A stretch of 64,000 nucleotides of DNA. Origin: Lysobacter silvisoli (GTDB lineage: Bacteria; Pseudomonadota; Gammaproteobacteria; Xanthomonadales; Xanthomonadaceae). Shown here one piece after another: positions 53,746 to 63,576 of the stretch. The DNA is taken from assembly GCF_003382365.1 (NCBI RefSeq), contig NZ_QTSU01000002.1, forward strand, positions 186,001-250,000, written 5' to 3'. A program made the position numbers and the translations under genes. Every line of letters begins with the position of its first letter. Position 1 is the first letter of the stretch. The notes under the pieces are model-generated. The model saw nothing but the letters and a program-made list of their open reading frames with translations, did no database searches and was not told where the DNA came from.

Positions 53746-54657
53746 TCAGCCCCGCAAGGGCGACTGCTGGTTCAAGAACTTGACCGGATTCACGACCCGG
53801 CCGTTCTCCCACACCTCGAAATGCACGTGCGCGCCGGTGGAGCGGCCGGTGGAGCCGGCCTTGGCCACTTCCTGGCCGGCGCGGACCAACTCGCCCACCT
53901 TCAGCAGCAGGCGCGAATTGTGCGCGTAACGGGTCACGTAGCCGTTGCCATGATCGACCTCGACCACGTTGCCGTAGCCCGAGCGCACGCCCGAGTAGCT
54001 GACCACGCCGTCGGCCACGGCCAGCACCGGATCGCCCACGTCGGCCTCGAAATCGATGCCCTTGTGGAAGGCGCTGCCGCCGTTGAACGGATCGGCGCGG
54101 CCGCCGAAACCGGAGGTGATGTAGCTGTTGGCGATCGGCGCGCGCGAGGGCACCGCGTTCATGTCCAGCTGACGGTTGAACAGCAGCGACTCCAGCACCG
54201 AGAGCTGCTCGCCGGAGGCCTTGAACTGTAAGTCCAGGCGCCCCATCCCCGCCGATAATTCGGCCTTGGGCATGTCGCGGACCGGGCCCGCGCCACCTTG
54301 GCCGACCGGCTTGTCGAAATCGAACTCGCCGTCCTGCAGCTGGCCGATGCGGGTCAGACGCTCGCCCAGGGCGTTGAGGCGGTTGGCCTCGGCCTGCAGC
54401 TCGCCCATGCGGGCGGCCAGGGCGTTGATCTCGCGCTGGGCGTCGCGACGGCCGGCTTCGATCTGGACCTGCTGGTCGCGCACCTGGGCGCGCAGCATGG
54501 CGTTGTCGGCGATACCGGCGCCTGCGCCGATCGCCACGCCGGTGCCCAACAGCAGGGCCACGGCGACCGCGGGGCGCTGCGCGCCTAAATGGCCGGCATG
54601 CTGGAACAACATGCCCAGCTTGCTCCGCGATTTGTTTACGATGGATTGGTAGGTCAT
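53746..54657 (-). CDS. M23/LytM-type peptidase, membrane-anchored
   Basis: 303 residues. One N-terminal membrane segment (AVAVALLLGTGVAIGAGAGIA, about 30-50) is followed by a coiled coil (QVQIEAGRRDAQREINALAA onward, about 60-105) and a C-terminal LytM domain. The zinc ligands are in FHKGIDFEADVG (HxxxD) and GAHVHFEVWENGRVVNP (HxH), so the enzyme is likely an active peptidoglycan endopeptidase, unlike degenerate EnvC/NlpD activators. Such a gene regularly sits between lpxC and secA in Pseudomonas and Xanthomonas. Its start is only 7 nt from the start of dciA on the opposite strand, so its promoter must overlap dciA. Confidence 0.9.
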   Translation of the reverse strand: MTYQSIVNKSRSKLGMLFQHAGHLGAQRPAVAVALLLGTGVAIGAGAGIADNAMLRAQVRDQQVQIEAGRRDAQREINALAARMGELQAEANRLNALGERLTRIGQLQDGEFDFDKPVGQGGAGPVRDMPKAELSAGMGRLDLQFKASGEQLSVLESLLFNRQLDMNAVPSRAPIANSYITSGFGGRADPFNGGSAFHKGIDFEADVGDPVLAVADGVVSYSGVRSGYGNVVEVDHGNGYVTRYAHNSRLLLKVGELVRAGQEVAKAGSTGRSTGAHVHFEVWENGRVVNPVKFLNQQSPLRG

Positions 54658-54664
54658 CTGCTCT

Positions 54665-55114
54665 ATGTCTGATTCCAAGCCCAAACCGCCCTCGCGCCCC
54701 CCCTCGACTCCTCGCGACGCGCTGGAAGCGCTGCTCGCCGAGCCGGCGGGAAACCCGATCCGTCGAGCGCTTTGGCTGGACGGTCTGGACCGACGGTTAC
54801 GCCCCCTCCTGCCGCCTTCGCTGGCCGCGCACGCGCGGCTGGCGAATTTCGAACACGGCAAGCTCGTATTTGTCGTCGACGCTCCGGTGTGGCGGGCCAA
54901 GCTGCGGCTCGCGGCTCCGGAACTGCTCGACGCGGCCCGTTCCGTCGGGCTGGATGCAGCTGAACTGATCGTCAAAACGACAGCACCGGCGACCGCACCT
55001 GCGCAGCCCAGCCGGAAAGCCTTACCCATGTCGGCGGCCGCGCAGAAAGCGCTGGCGGACGCCCTGGCCTCGCTCAAGGAACCCGATCCTTCGAGTCCGG
55101 ATGAGACCGCCTGA
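54665..55114 (+). CDS. dciA: DciA/DUF721 replicative-helicase loader
   Basis: 149-residue DUF721 protein. The conserved domain (residues 30-100) reads RRALWLDGLDRRLRPLLPPSLAAHARLANFEHGKLVFVVDAPVWRAKLRLAAPELL, here cited as residues 34-88 with key LWLDGL, ARLAN and WRAKLR elements. DciA helps load the DnaB helicase in bacteria lacking DnaC. The Pro-rich N-terminus and the disordered C-terminus (about 105-149) are normal. It is the only plus-strand gene in the 49.6-64 kb segment and runs against the cell-wall cluster. Confidence 0.85.
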   Translation: MSDSKPKPPSRPPSTPRDALEALLAEPAGNPIRRALWLDGLDRRLRPLLPPSLAAHARLANFEHGKLVFVVDAPVWRAKLRLAAPELLDAARSVGLDAAELIVKTTAPATAPAQPSRKALPMSAAAQKALADALASLKEPDPSSPDETA

Positions 55115-55189
55115 CCCCCGTTGCAGGCGCTGGCACGATCCGTGCTCGCCGCCGGCGAGGGGCCGGGTCGGGGCATGCTAACGGCCTAA

Positions 55190-55260
55190 ACCCTTGAATT
55201 TGTTAAATAGTTACTAAGGAAACGGAAAGATATCGTTAAATTTCCGTTAAACCGTCACCC
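55190..55260. other. AT-rich island with inverted repeat
   Basis: About 70 nt much richer in A/T than anything around it, containing AACGGAAA (55221-55228) and TTTCCGTT (55241-55248) around GATATCGTTAAA. It lies between the convergent ends of dciA and lpxC, so it could be a promoter for a minus-strand M23-secA transcript, a small RNA, or foreign DNA. I cannot choose between these. Confidence 0.45.
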
Positions 55261-55274
55261 ATCATTCACGTCTG

Positions 55275-55297
55275 TGACCCCTGGCACGTTGGGGTCA
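55275..55297. terminator. Hairpin between lpxC and dciA
   Basis: Arms TGACCCC and GGGGTCA around TGGCACGTT, followed on the plus strand by TTCC. A second small stem CCGGC-CTTGC-GCCGG lies at 55306-55320. It is suited to ending both convergent transcripts. Confidence 0.5.
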
Positions 55298-55335
55298 TTC
55301 CTGAACCGGCCTTGCGCCGGCATGGGGGTTTGCAC

Positions 55336-56244
55336 TCAGGCGAGCGCGGGTTCGCCGTAGGCGACAGGCGGCGCGTCGGCGCTGGTATAGGTCACTTCTT
55401 CCCAGGCCGAACGCTCGGCCAGCAGGGCGCGCACCAACTGGTTGTTGAGGGCGTGACCGGACTTGTAGCCCTCGTAGGCGCCGATGATCGGGTGGCCGGC
55501 CAGGTACAGATCGCCGACCGCATCGAGGATCTTGTGGCGCACGAATTCGTCGGCGTAACGCAGGCCGTCGTCGTTGAGCACGCGGAACTCGTCCAGCACG
55601 ATGGCGTTGTCCATCGAGCCGCCCAGGCCCAGGTTGCGCTCGCGCATGTACTCCAGGTCGCGCATGAAACCGAAGGTGCGGGCGCGGCTGACCTCGCGGA
55701 TGTAGTTCTCGGTGGAGAACTCCACTTCCGCGCGCGACTGCGAGGCCGGGATCGCCGGATGGTCGAAGACCACGGTGAAGCCCAGGCGGAAGCCGTCGTA
55801 GGGTTCGAAGCGGGCGACCTTGTCGCCCTGGCGCACTTCCACCGGACGCTTGATCCGGATGAAGCGCTTGGGCGCCTCCTGCTCGGCGATGCCCGCCGAC
55901 TGCAGCAGGAACACGAAGGGGCCGGCGGAGCCGTCCATGATCGGCACTTCGGCCGCGGACAGCTCCACATAGATATTGTCGACGCCCAGGCCGGCCAGCG
56001 CCGACAGCAGGTGCTCGACGGTCATGACCTTGCCCGCGCCCTGGGTCAGGCCGGTGCACAGCACGGTCTCGGTGACCAGCTGCGCGGCGGCCGGAATCTC
56101 CACCACCGGGTCCAGGTCGACGCGACGGAACACGATGCCGGTGTCCACCGGGGCCGGGCGCAGGGTGAGAAAGACCTTCTCGCCGCTGTGCAGGCCCACG
56201 CCGGTGGCGCGGATCACGTTCTTGAGAGTGCGCTGACGCAACAT
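55336..56244 (-). CDS. lpxC: UDP-3-O-acyl-N-acetylglucosamine deacetylase LpxC
   Basis: 302-residue zinc enzyme for the committed step of lipid A synthesis. [20 protein letters not shown] opens the protein. The first zinc His is in [17 protein letters not shown] near residue 78. [20 protein letters not shown] near 238 supplies the second His and the Asp, and [13 protein letters not shown] near 265 the catalytic His. Length matches the family (about 303). It follows ftsZ after a 419-nt gap with hairpins, in the conserved order ftsZ-lpxC. Confidence 0.97.
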   Translation of the reverse strand: MLRQRTLKNVIRATGVGLHSGEKVFLTLRPAPVDTGIVFRRVDLDPVVEIPAAAQLVTETVLCTGLTQGAGKVMTVEHLLSALAGLGVDNIYVELSAAEVPIMDGSAGPFVFLLQSAGIAEQEAPKRFIRIKRPVEVRQGDKVARFEPYDGFRLGFTVVFDHPAIPASQSRAEVEFSTENYIREVSRARTFGFMRDLEYMRERNLGLGGSMDNAIVLDEFRVLNDDGLRYADEFVRHKILDAVGDLYLAGHPIIGAYEGYKSGHALNNQLVRALLAERSAWEEVTYTSADAPPVAYGEPALA

Positions 56245-56663
56245 GGACGGAAAGCGTGCCTGCTCGATGGGGGAAGCGGCGGAGGGTCGGTTTCGATGCC
56301 GGTTCCCACACTATCGGGACGGGGTCGAAACCGCGCAAGGTTAGCACGCAGGATCCTGAACCTGAACGGAAAGGACGCAGTGTCCTATCCGCCGCCAGGG
56401 CGGCCAGAAACCAGGGGACAGGCGCGGCCGCGGCCGTGGGCGCCCGCTGCTGTCCTCTGGCTTCTCCGGCCCGTACGGAGCCGCGGAGAAACCGGCCGGC
56501 CGACCCCGCCTAGGGACGGGGCCGGCCGGTCCAAACGCCGCGCGCCAGCGCGCGCGGCGGCATAACGCCCCGGGGCCAGGGGACGAGTCCGGCCCGGGGA
56601 TACGACGGGAGCAGGTGCAGAAGCTTCTTCTACCCCCTAACTCCTATTCGCTAACTCCTAGCC
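56245..56663. other. ftsZ-lpxC intergenic region with hairpins and a tandem decamer
   Basis: 419 nt without a gene. A 10-nt direct repeat CTAACTCCTA occurs at 56637-56646 and 56651-56660, adjoining the ftsZ stop. A strong stem CGCCGCGCGC / GCGCGCGGCG lies at 56536-56559, and a bulged stem ACCGGCCGG / CCGGCCGGT at 56491-56530. These probably act as ftsZ terminator or mRNA stabilisers, and the lpxC promoter must lie to their left. Confidence 0.6.
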
Positions 56664-57893
56664 TCAGTCGGCCTGCCGGCGCAGGAACGCCGGAATATCC
56701 AGATAGCTGCTGTCGCTGCCGAAATCGGCCACGGCCGGCGACTGGGTCTCGACCGGTCGCGAGCTGCCGCGCAGGCTGCCGCCGAAGCTAGGCATCGGCG
56801 CCGACGGCATCTCGTCCATGGCCGAGAACTCCGGCTGGCCGGTGGTGGCGTTGCGCACCAGCTGGATCGGCGAACGCTGGGCTTCGCGCTCGTAGGCGTG
56901 GCCGTGGCCGCGCACGGACTGCTTGGCGGCCACGCGGTTGAGGCCGGTGGCGACCACGGTGACCTTGACCTCGTCCTGCATGTCCGGGTCGAGCACGGTG
57001 CCGATGACCACGGTGGCGTCTTCGGAAGCGAAGTTCTCGATGGTGCGGCCGACCTCGTCGAACTCGGCCATGGTGAAGTCCGGACCGGCGGTGATGTTGA
57101 CCAGGATGCCGTTGGCGCCGGACAGGTTGACGTCGTCCAGCAGCGGGTTCTGGATCGCCGACTCGGCCGCGGCCTGGGCGCGATCGTCGCCGCGCGCCGA
57201 ACCGGTGCCCATCATCGCCAGGCCCATTTCGGACATGACGGTGCGCACGTCGGCGAAGTCGACATTGATCAGGCCCGGACGCACGATCAGATCGGCGATG
57301 CCCTGGACCGCGCCCAGCAGCACGTCGTTGGCCGCGCGGAAGGCCTGGATCATGGTCGCGTTGCGGCCCAGCACGGTGATCAGCTTCTCGTTCGGGATCG
57401 TGATCAGCGAGTCGCAGTGGTGGCTCAGCTCCTCGATGCCCTTGAGCGCGACCTGCATGCGGCGGCGGCCCTCGAACGGGAACGGCTTGGTGACCACGGC
57501 CACGGTCAGGATGCCCATCTCCTTGGCCAGCTGCGCCACCACCGGTGCGGCGCCGGTGCCGGTGCCGCCGCCCATGCCGGCGGTGATGAACACCATGTCG
57601 GCGCCGGTCAGCGCGTCCATGATGCGCTCGCGGTCTTCCAGCGCAGCCTGGCGGCCGACTTCCGGATTGGCGCCCGCGCCCAGGCCCTTGGTGACGTTGC
57701 TGCCCAACTGCAACTGCAGCTTGGCGCCGCAGTTCTTGATCGCCTGCGCGTCGGTGTTGGCGGTGATGAACTCCACGCCGTCGACGTTGCCGCTGACCAT
57801 GTGCGCCACGGCGTTGCCGCCGCCGCCGCCCACGCCCACGACCTTGATCACCGCGTTCGGGGCCATTTTTTCAACCAGTTCGAAATGTGCCAT
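56664..57893 (-). CDS. ftsZ: Cell division tubulin homologue FtsZ
   Basis: 409-residue GTPase forming the division ring. Residues 15-30 ([17 protein letters not shown]) and the tubulin signature [19 protein letters not shown] near 105 bind [18 protein letters not shown] is the T7 synergy loop with its catalytic Asp. A disordered linker follows (about 318-395). The C-terminal tail [11 protein letters not shown] is the FtsA/ZipA-binding peptide. It follows ftsA after 167 nt. Length is typical for Xanthomonadaceae. Confidence 0.98.
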   Translation of the reverse strand: MAHFELVEKMAPNAVIKVVGVGGGGGNAVAHMVSGNVDGVEFITANTDAQAIKNCGAKLQLQLGSNVTKGLGAGANPEVGRQAALEDRERIMDALTGADMVFITAGMGGGTGTGAAPVVAQLAKEMGILTVAVVTKPFPFEGRRRMQVALKGIEELSHHCDSLITIPNEKLITVLGRNATMIQAFRAANDVLLGAVQGIADLIVRPGLINVDFADVRTVMSEMGLAMMGTGSARGDDRAQAAAESAIQNPLLDDVNLSGANGILVNITAGPDFTMAEFDEVGRTIENFASEDATVVIGTVLDPDMQDEVKVTVVATGLNRVAAKQSVRGHGHAYEREAQRSPIQLVRNATTGQPEFSAMDEMPSAPMPSFGGSLRGSSRPVETQSPAVADFGSDSSYLDIPAFLRRQAD

Positions 57894-57976
57894 GTCCTCG
57901 TCCTCGTTATGTGTTGCTAGTGATGGAGCTGTGGTTACCGCTTGAAATTTCGTTCGCCTCGCCTCGCCTTCCGCAC

Positions 57977-57998
57977 GCTGCGGGCCCTTGCCCGCAGC
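57977..57998. other. Hairpin in the ftsA-ftsZ gap
   Basis: Perfect arms GCTGCGGGC and GCCCGCAGC around a 4-nt loop, 84 nt upstream of the ftsZ start. No T-run follows on either strand. It may mark an mRNA processing or attenuation point that sets the FtsA to FtsZ ratio. Confidence 0.45.
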
Positions 57999-58060
57999 GG
58001 GAATCGGCGCCGCTGGGTCCGGCTCGATTCCGCATGCACCGCCGCTTCCGCCGTCGCCGG

Positions 58061-59299
58061 TCAGAACTCGCCGCGGTACCAGTTCTTGAGCTTGTTGAAG
58101 AAGCTGCCGGCGCGGCCGGTGGGGATCACCGAACTGCGCCGCGGGTGTTCGATCTGGCTGCCCATCAGCAACAGGCCCACGCCGGTGGCGTGGACCGGGT
58201 TGCCGACCACTTCGCCCAGGCCGGTCACGTGCTGCGGTATGCCCACACGTACCGGCATCTGCAGCATTTCCTCGGCCAGCTCGACCACGCCTTCCATCTT
58301 GGCCGCGCCGCCGGTCAGGACCATGCCGGCGCGCACGTGCTGCTCGAAACCGGAACGGCGCAGCTCGGCCTGGATCATTTCGAAGATCTCCTCGTAGCGC
58401 GCCTGCACCGCCTGCGCCAGCGAGTGGCGCGGCATGCGCCGCGGCGGCCGGTCGCCGACGCTGGGCACCTGGATCGATTCTTCGGCGGTGGCCATCTGCG
58501 CCAGCGCGCAGGCGTAGCGCACCTTGATCTGCTCGGCCTCGGGCGTGGGTGTGCGCAGCATGTGGGCGATGTCTTCGGTGACCTTGTCGCCGGCGATCGG
58601 CAGGCTGGCGCTGTGCGCGATCGCACCCTGCACGAACACCGCGATGTCGGTGGTGCCGGCGCCGATGTCCACCAGCACCACGCCCAGTTCGCGCTCGTCG
58701 CTGGTCAGCACCGCGGTGCTGGAGGCCAGCACGCTCAGGATCAGGTCGTCCACCTGCAGGCCGCAGCGCTGCACGCACTTGCTGATGTTGGCCGCGGCCG
58801 ACTGCGCGCACACCACCAGGTGCGCGTGCACCTCCAGGCGCACGCCGGTCATGCCGACCGGATTGCGGATGCCTTCCTGCGAATCGTCCAGCACGTAGTC
58901 GCGCGGGATCGCGTGCAGGATCTTCTGGTCGGCCGGGATCGCCACCGCCTTGGCCGCTTCCAGCACCCGGTCCAGGTCGCCGTAGGTGACCTCGCCGTCG
59001 CGGATCGGGGCGATGCCCTGCGAGTTGCGGCACTGCACGTGGTTGCCCGAGATCGAGGCGTAGACCGAGCGGATCTCGCAGCCGGCCATCAGCTCGGCCT
59101 CCTCGATCGCGCGCTGGATCGATTGCACAGTCGACTCGATATCGACGACCACGCCGCGCTTGAGCCCGCGCGATTCGTGCGAGCCGATGCCGATGACCTC
59201 GATCGGGTTGCCCGGCGAGTACTCGCCTACCAGGGCCACCACCTTCGAGGTGCCGATGTCGAGACCGACGATCAGCGATTTGTCGCCTTTGCGATTCAT
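58061..59299 (-). CDS. ftsA: Cell division protein FtsA
   Basis: 412-residue actin-like protein that tethers FtsZ to the membrane. Phosphate-1 motif [17 protein letters not shown] at residues 9-25, the 1C domain ([19 protein letters not shown]), phosphate-2 [17 protein letters not shown] and the adenosine motif [18 protein letters not shown]. The C-terminal amphipathic helix is [14 protein letters not shown]. Its ATG overlaps the ftsQ stop by 4 nt (ATGA). Confidence 0.97.
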   Translation of the reverse strand: MNRKGDKSLIVGLDIGTSKVVALVGEYSPGNPIEVIGIGSHESRGLKRGVVVDIESTVQSIQRAIEEAELMAGCEIRSVYASISGNHVQCRNSQGIAPIRDGEVTYGDLDRVLEAAKAVAIPADQKILHAIPRDYVLDDSQEGIRNPVGMTGVRLEVHAHLVVCAQSAAANISKCVQRCGLQVDDLILSVLASSTAVLTSDERELGVVLVDIGAGTTDIAVFVQGAIAHSASLPIAGDKVTEDIAHMLRTPTPEAEQIKVRYACALAQMATAEESIQVPSVGDRPPRRMPRHSLAQAVQARYEEIFEMIQAELRRSGFEQHVRAGMVLTGGAAKMEGVVELAEEMLQMPVRVGIPQHVTGLGEVVGNPVHATGVGLLLMGSQIEHPRRSSVIPTGRAGSFFNKLKNWYRGEF

Positions 59300-60051
59300 G
59301 ACTGTTCCTGCTGCTGTTGCGTCGCCGCCGCGGGTGCCGTCGCCGGCGCCCAGGACAGCGCGAATCCATTGGTGTAACGAAGGTCGGCGCGGGCCAGGAT
59401 CTGCACCCGCTGCGCCAGCAGGCGCGGCATCAGCCGCACGAACCGGCCCAGCCGCGCGCGCGCCTGCTCGCGGCCCACCACCACCTCGGTGCCGCCCGGC
59501 GCGGCGCCGTTGACCAGGCCCAGCGTGCAACTGCCGCGCTGGTCGATCTCCACCCGCTGCACTTCCATTCCGATCGGCGCGAACATCGCGCGCGATTCGT
59601 TGTACATCGCCACCACCTCGCCCACCCGCGCGTCGGGGCCGGCGAACTGCGGCAGGCCCTTGGGCACTTCGATGCCCTTGGCCGGGAACAGCCGGCCCTG
59701 CTCGGACAGCAGGCGGTCGGCGCCCCAGCGCGCGATCGGGCGGTGCTCGACCACGCGCACTTCCAGCACGTCCGGCCAGCGCTTGCGCACCTCGGCGTGC
59801 TCGACCCAGGGCAGTTTGGCCACCGCGTCCTGGGCCGTGGCCAGGTCCACGGCGAAGAAGCCACGCTGGGCGTAAGGCAGCAGCGTGCGCCGCAGCAGCG
59901 CCTCGTCGACCCGATCGAACTGCCCGGTCACGCGCAGCTTGCGCAGCGGCCACTGGCCGGCGCCGATCCAGCCGTTGAGCACGGCGACCACCGGCAGCGC
60001 GACCAGCGCCAGCGCGAGCAGCCAACCGATGAGGCGCAGCATGGCGTTCAC
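59296..60051 (-). CDS. ftsQ: Cell division protein FtsQ
   Basis: 251-residue bitopic membrane protein linking early and late divisome (partner of FtsB/FtsL). One membrane segment ([21 protein letters not shown]) is followed by the POTRA domain ([20 protein letters not shown]) and the beta domain ([19 protein letters not shown]). I choose the GTG at 60051 because it overlaps the ddl stop (GTGA) and is preceded by AAGGAGG at 9 nt. An ATG at 60042 would be too far from that site. It ends in a Gln-rich tail. Confidence 0.95.
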   Translation of the reverse strand: MNAMLRLIGWLLALALVALPVVAVLNGWIGAGQWPLRKLRVTGQFDRVDEALLRRTLLPYAQRGFFAVDLATAQDAVAKLPWVEHAEVRKRWPDVLEVRVVEHRPIARWGADRLLSEQGRLFPAKGIEVPKGLPQFAGPDARVGEVVAMYNESRAMFAPIGMEVQRVEIDQRGSCTLGLVNGAAPGGTEVVVGREQARARLGRFVRLMPRLLAQRVQILARADLRYTNGFALSWAPATAPAAATQQQQEQS

Positions 60052-61025
60052 GCCGTCGCGCCTCCTTGCACGGTCGCTTCCAGCACGCGCCAGCACAGCT
60101 CGTCGTACTCGATGCCGACCTGGCGCGCGGCCTTGGGTACCAGCGAGTGGCTGGTCATGCCCGGCGCGGTGTTGACCTCGATCAGGTACAGCTGGCCGCT
60201 GTCGCGGTCGCGCATCACGTCCACGCGGCCCCAGCCCTTGCAGCCGGCGGCGACGAAGGCGCGCATGGCGAAATCGCGGATGCGCGCCTCGTCCTCGCCT
60301 TCCAGACCGGGGCACAGGTACTGGGTGTCGTCGGCGATGTACTTGGCGTGATAGTCGTACCACTCGCCCTTGGGCACGATCCGGATCGACGGCAGCGCGG
60401 TGTAGCCCTCGCCGTTGATCAGCACGGCCACGGTCAGCTCGTCGCCGATCACCATCTGCTCCATCAGCATTTCGCCGGGATAGCGCGCGGCCAGGTCCAC
60501 GGCCTCGTCGATGTCGGCGTCCTTGAGCACCCGCGACACGCCCACGCTGGAGCCTTCGCTGGAGGGCTTGATGATCACCGGCAGGCCGATCTTCTGCGCC
60601 GCGGCGTGCACGTCCTCGCCCTTGGCGATGCGCTGGTAGCGCGGCGTGGGCAGGCCTTCGGCCAGCCACACCTGCTTGGTCCGGATCTTGTCCATGGCCA
60701 GGGCCGAGCCGAGCACGTCCGAGCCGGTGTAGGGCACGCCCAGGGCCTCCAGCACGCCCTGCAGCACGCCGTCTTCGCCGCCGCCCTTGTTGCCGTGCAG
60801 GATGTTGAACACGCGGTCGACGCGGCCGGACTGGATCGCCTCGATCAGCGCGGGAATGCCGTCCACCGCGAAGGCTTCCACGCCGCGCGAGCGCAGCGCC
60901 TCGAGCACGCCGCGGCCGGAATCCAGCGACACCTCGCGCTCGGCGCTGGTGCCGCCCATGAGCACGGCGACGCGGCCGAACACGGCCGGATCGGTGACGC
61001 GGAGCGGAGCGAACTGCAGACTCAC
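60048..61025 (-). CDS. ddl: D-alanine--D-alanine ligase
   Basis: 325-residue ATP-grasp enzyme making the D-Ala-D-Ala dipeptide for peptidoglycan. [19 protein letters not shown] near residue 19, [35 protein letters not shown] near 150 and [20 protein letters not shown] with metal ligands, ending [16 protein letters not shown]. It starts with GTG, whose last bases overlap the murC stop by 4 nt, and its stop overlaps the ftsQ start. Confidence 0.97.
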   Translation of the reverse strand: MSLQFAPLRVTDPAVFGRVAVLMGGTSAEREVSLDSGRGVLEALRSRGVEAFAVDGIPALIEAIQSGRVDRVFNILHGNKGGGEDGVLQGVLEALGVPYTGSDVLGSALAMDKIRTKQVWLAEGLPTPRYQRIAKGEDVHAAAQKIGLPVIIKPSSEGSSVGVSRVLKDADIDEAVDLAARYPGEMLMEQMVIGDELTVAVLINGEGYTALPSIRIVPKGEWYDYHAKYIADDTQYLCPGLEGEDEARIRDFAMRAFVAAGCKGWGRVDVMRDRDSGQLYLIEVNTAPGMTSHSLVPKAARQVGIEYDELCWRVLEATVQGGATA

Positions 61026-62467
61026 TTGGGTTCTCCCTGGAAACCTTGGCTGGCGATCTGCTGCGCGGCGTGGCCGATGTCGCCGGCCCCCATCATCAGC
61101 AGCAGGTCGCCGTCGTTGAGCACGTCGGGCAGCACGCCCGACAGTTCGCCGGCGCCGCCGACCACCACCGGATCGATGCGGCCGCGCGCGCGGATCGCGC
61201 GCGCCAGCGACTTGGCGTCGGCACCGGCGATCGGCGCCTCGCCGGCCGGGTAGACCTCGGTCAGCACCAGCGCGTCCACCGACGACAGCACCGCGGCGAA
61301 TTCGTCGAACAGATCGCGTGTGCGGCTGTAGCGGTGCGGCTGGAACGCCACCACCAGGCGCTTGTCCGGCCAGCCGCCGCGGGCGGCGGCGAACACGGCT
61401 TCCAGCTCCTTGGGGTGGTGGCCGTAGTCGTCGACCAGCTGCACGGTCGCGCCCTTGGCGGTGCGCAGCTGCGCGAGCAGGTTGAAACGGCGGCCGATGC
61501 CGGCGAAGTTCTGCAGCGCGCGCGCGATCGCCTCAGGCTGCACGCCCAGCTGCCAGCCCACCGCGGCCGCGGCCAGCGCGTTCTGTACGTTGTGCCGGCC
61601 CGGCAACGCCAGGGTCACCGCGGTGCGGGTGGCGTCGGGCAAGCACAAGGTGAAGCGCATGTGGCCGCCGTGCTGCTCCACGTCCTCGGCGCGCACGTCG
61701 GCGGCGGCGTCGAAACCGTAAGTCATCACGTGGCGCGGCGTTTCGGCGGCCAGCGCGGCGACCTTGGGATCGTCGATGCACAGCACCGCCAGGCCGTAGA
61801 ACGGCAGCCGGTGCAGGAATTCCTCGAACGCCGCCTGGACCTTGGCGAAGTCGCCGCCGTAGTTTTCCAGATGGTCGGCGTCGATGTTGGTGACGATGGC
61901 GATCTGCGGATTCAGGCGCAGGAAGCTGCCGTCGCTCTCGTCGGCCTCGGCCACCAGCCACTGGCCGCCGCCCAGGCGCGCGTTGGCGCCGGCGGCGAGC
62001 AACTGCCCGCCGATGACGAAGGTCGGGTCGATGCCGCCCTCGCCCAGCACGCTGGCGGCCAGCGAGGTGGTGGTGGTCTTGCCGTGGGTGCCGGCCACAG
62101 CGATGCCGCGGCGGAAGCGCATCAGCTCGGCCAGCATCTCCGCGCGCGGCACCACCGGAATGCGCTGCGCGCGCGCTTCCATCAGCTCGGGGTTGTCGCG
62201 CTTGATCGCCGACGACACCACCACGCAGTCGCTGCCCAGCACGTTGGCCGCGGCGTGGCCGCGGTGCACCGCGATGCCCAGCGAGGCCAGCCGGCGGGTG
62301 ACCGCGTTGTCGGCCATGTCCGAACCGGAGACCTGGTAGCCCAGGGTGCACATGACCTCGGCGATGCCGCTCATGCCGGTGCCGCCGATGCCGACGAAAT
62401 GCACGCGCGGGAACGCCTTGGCCAGGTCGCCCGTGTGTTGCAGCCGGCGGCGCAATGCCGTGCTCAT
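61022..62467 (-). CDS. murC: UDP-N-acetylmuramate--L-alanine ligase MurC
   Basis: 481-residue Mur ligase adding the first L-Ala to UDP-MurNAc. The N-terminal UDP-binding domain has [18 protein letters not shown]. The P-loop is [19 protein letters not shown] near residue 118. [14 protein letters not shown] carries the conserved His, and [13 protein letters not shown] and [18 protein letters not shown] belong to the C-terminal domain. It overlaps murG by 4 nt (ATGA) and ddl by 4 nt (GTGA). Confidence 0.98.
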   Translation of the reverse strand: MSTALRRRLQHTGDLAKAFPRVHFVGIGGTGMSGIAEVMCTLGYQVSGSDMADNAVTRRLASLGIAVHRGHAAANVLGSDCVVVSSAIKRDNPELMEARAQRIPVVPRAEMLAELMRFRRGIAVAGTHGKTTTTSLAASVLGEGGIDPTFVIGGQLLAAGANARLGGGQWLVAEADESDGSFLRLNPQIAIVTNIDADHLENYGGDFAKVQAAFEEFLHRLPFYGLAVLCIDDPKVAALAAETPRHVMTYGFDAAADVRAEDVEQHGGHMRFTLCLPDATRTAVTLALPGRHNVQNALAAAAVGWQLGVQPEAIARALQNFAGIGRRFNLLAQLRTAKGATVQLVDDYGHHPKELEAVFAAARGGWPDKRLVVAFQPHRYSRTRDLFDEFAAVLSSVDALVLTEVYPAGEAPIAGADAKSLARAIRARGRIDPVVVGGAGELSGVLPDVLNDGDLLLMMGAGDIGHAAQQIASQGFQGEPK

Positions 62468-63576
62468 GCCGGCTTCCTCATAGTGGTGGTGATGTCCAGG
62501 ACGATGGCGGCGACGCGCTCGGCCGCATCCGGCCGGGCCAGCGCGCGCGCCGCCTTGGCCATCTGCAGCAGGCCTTCGCGTTCGCCCAAAATCTCGATGG
62601 TGGCCGACAGGCGCTCGGCCAGGTCGCCGCTCTGCGGCAGCAGCTGCGCCGCGCCGCGGTCGACCAGGAACTGCGCGTTCTTGGTCTGGTGGTCGTCCAC
62701 CGCCTGCGGGAACGGCACCAGCACGCTGCCCACGCCGGCCGCGCACAGCTCGGCCAGGGTCAGCGCGCCAGCGCGGCAGATCACCAGATCGGCCCAGGCG
62801 TAGGCGGCGGCCATGTCGGCGATGAAGGGTTCGACCGAGGCGCTCACGCCGGCCTCGGCGTAGGCGCGCTCGGCGTCCTCGCGCAGCTTCTCGCCGCACT
62901 GGTGGCGCACTTCGCAGTTGAGCCGGCCGCGCAGCCCGGCCACGGCCTTGGGCACGGCGGCATTGAGCGCGCGCGCGCCCTGACTGCCACCCAGCACCAG
63001 CAGGCGCAGCGCGCCGCTGCGGTCGGCGAAACGCTGCTCCGGCGGCGGCAACACCGCGATCGGCGCGCGCACCGGATTGCCGACCACCTGCTCGTCGCGG
63101 CCTTCGAAGGTGTCCGGGAAGCCGGTCAGCACCGCGCGCGCGAAACGCGCGAGCACGCGGTTGGTCATGCCCGGCGCGCGGTTCTGTTCGTGCACGACCA
63201 GCGGGATGCCGGCCAGTCGCGCGGCGATGCCGCCCGGGCCCGCGGCGTAACCGCCGAAGCTGATCACCGCGCGCGGCCTGCGCGCGCGCAGTACCCGCGC
63301 CGCCGCGCGCACCGCGCCCAGCAGCTTGAACGGCGCCGCCAGCAGCGTGGCCGCGCCCTTGCCGCGGATGCCGCGCACGGCGATGGTGTCGATGGCGATG
63401 CCCTGCGGCGGCACCAGCCGGGTTTCCATGCCGCCCTCGGCGCCCAGCCACTGCACCGGCGCGCCGCGTTCGCGCAGCGCCTGGGCCACGGCCAGACCCG
63501 GGAAGATATGCCCGCCCGTGCCGCCGGCCAGGATCATCACCGGGCGCGTGTCGGAGTCGGCGCCGTGCTGGCTCAT
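62464..63576 (-). CDS. murG: UDP-GlcNAc:lipid I GlcNAc transferase MurG
   Basis: 370-residue peripheral membrane GT-B enzyme making lipid II. The N-terminal Gly-rich loop is [19 protein letters not shown] near residues 13-31. [18 protein letters not shown] and [17 protein letters not shown] bind acceptor, and the C-terminal donor domain has [14 protein letters not shown] and [16 protein letters not shown] with [15 protein letters not shown]. Length is normal. It overlaps ftsW by 4 nt. Confidence 0.98.
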   Translation of the reverse strand: MSQHGADSDTRPVMILAGGTGGHIFPGLAVAQALRERGAPVQWLGAEGGMETRLVPPQGIAIDTIAVRGIRGKGAATLLAAPFKLLGAVRAAARVLRARRPRAVISFGGYAAGPGGIAARLAGIPLVVHEQNRAPGMTNRVLARFARAVLTGFPDTFEGRDEQVVGNPVRAPIAVLPPPEQRFADRSGALRLLVLGGSQGARALNAAVPKAVAGLRGRLNCEVRHQCGEKLREDAERAYAEAGVSASVEPFIADMAAAYAWADLVICRAGALTLAELCAAGVGSVLVPFPQAVDDHQTKNAQFLVDRGAAQLLPQSGDLAERLSATIEILGEREGLLQMAKAARALARPDAAERVAAIVLDITTTMRKPA

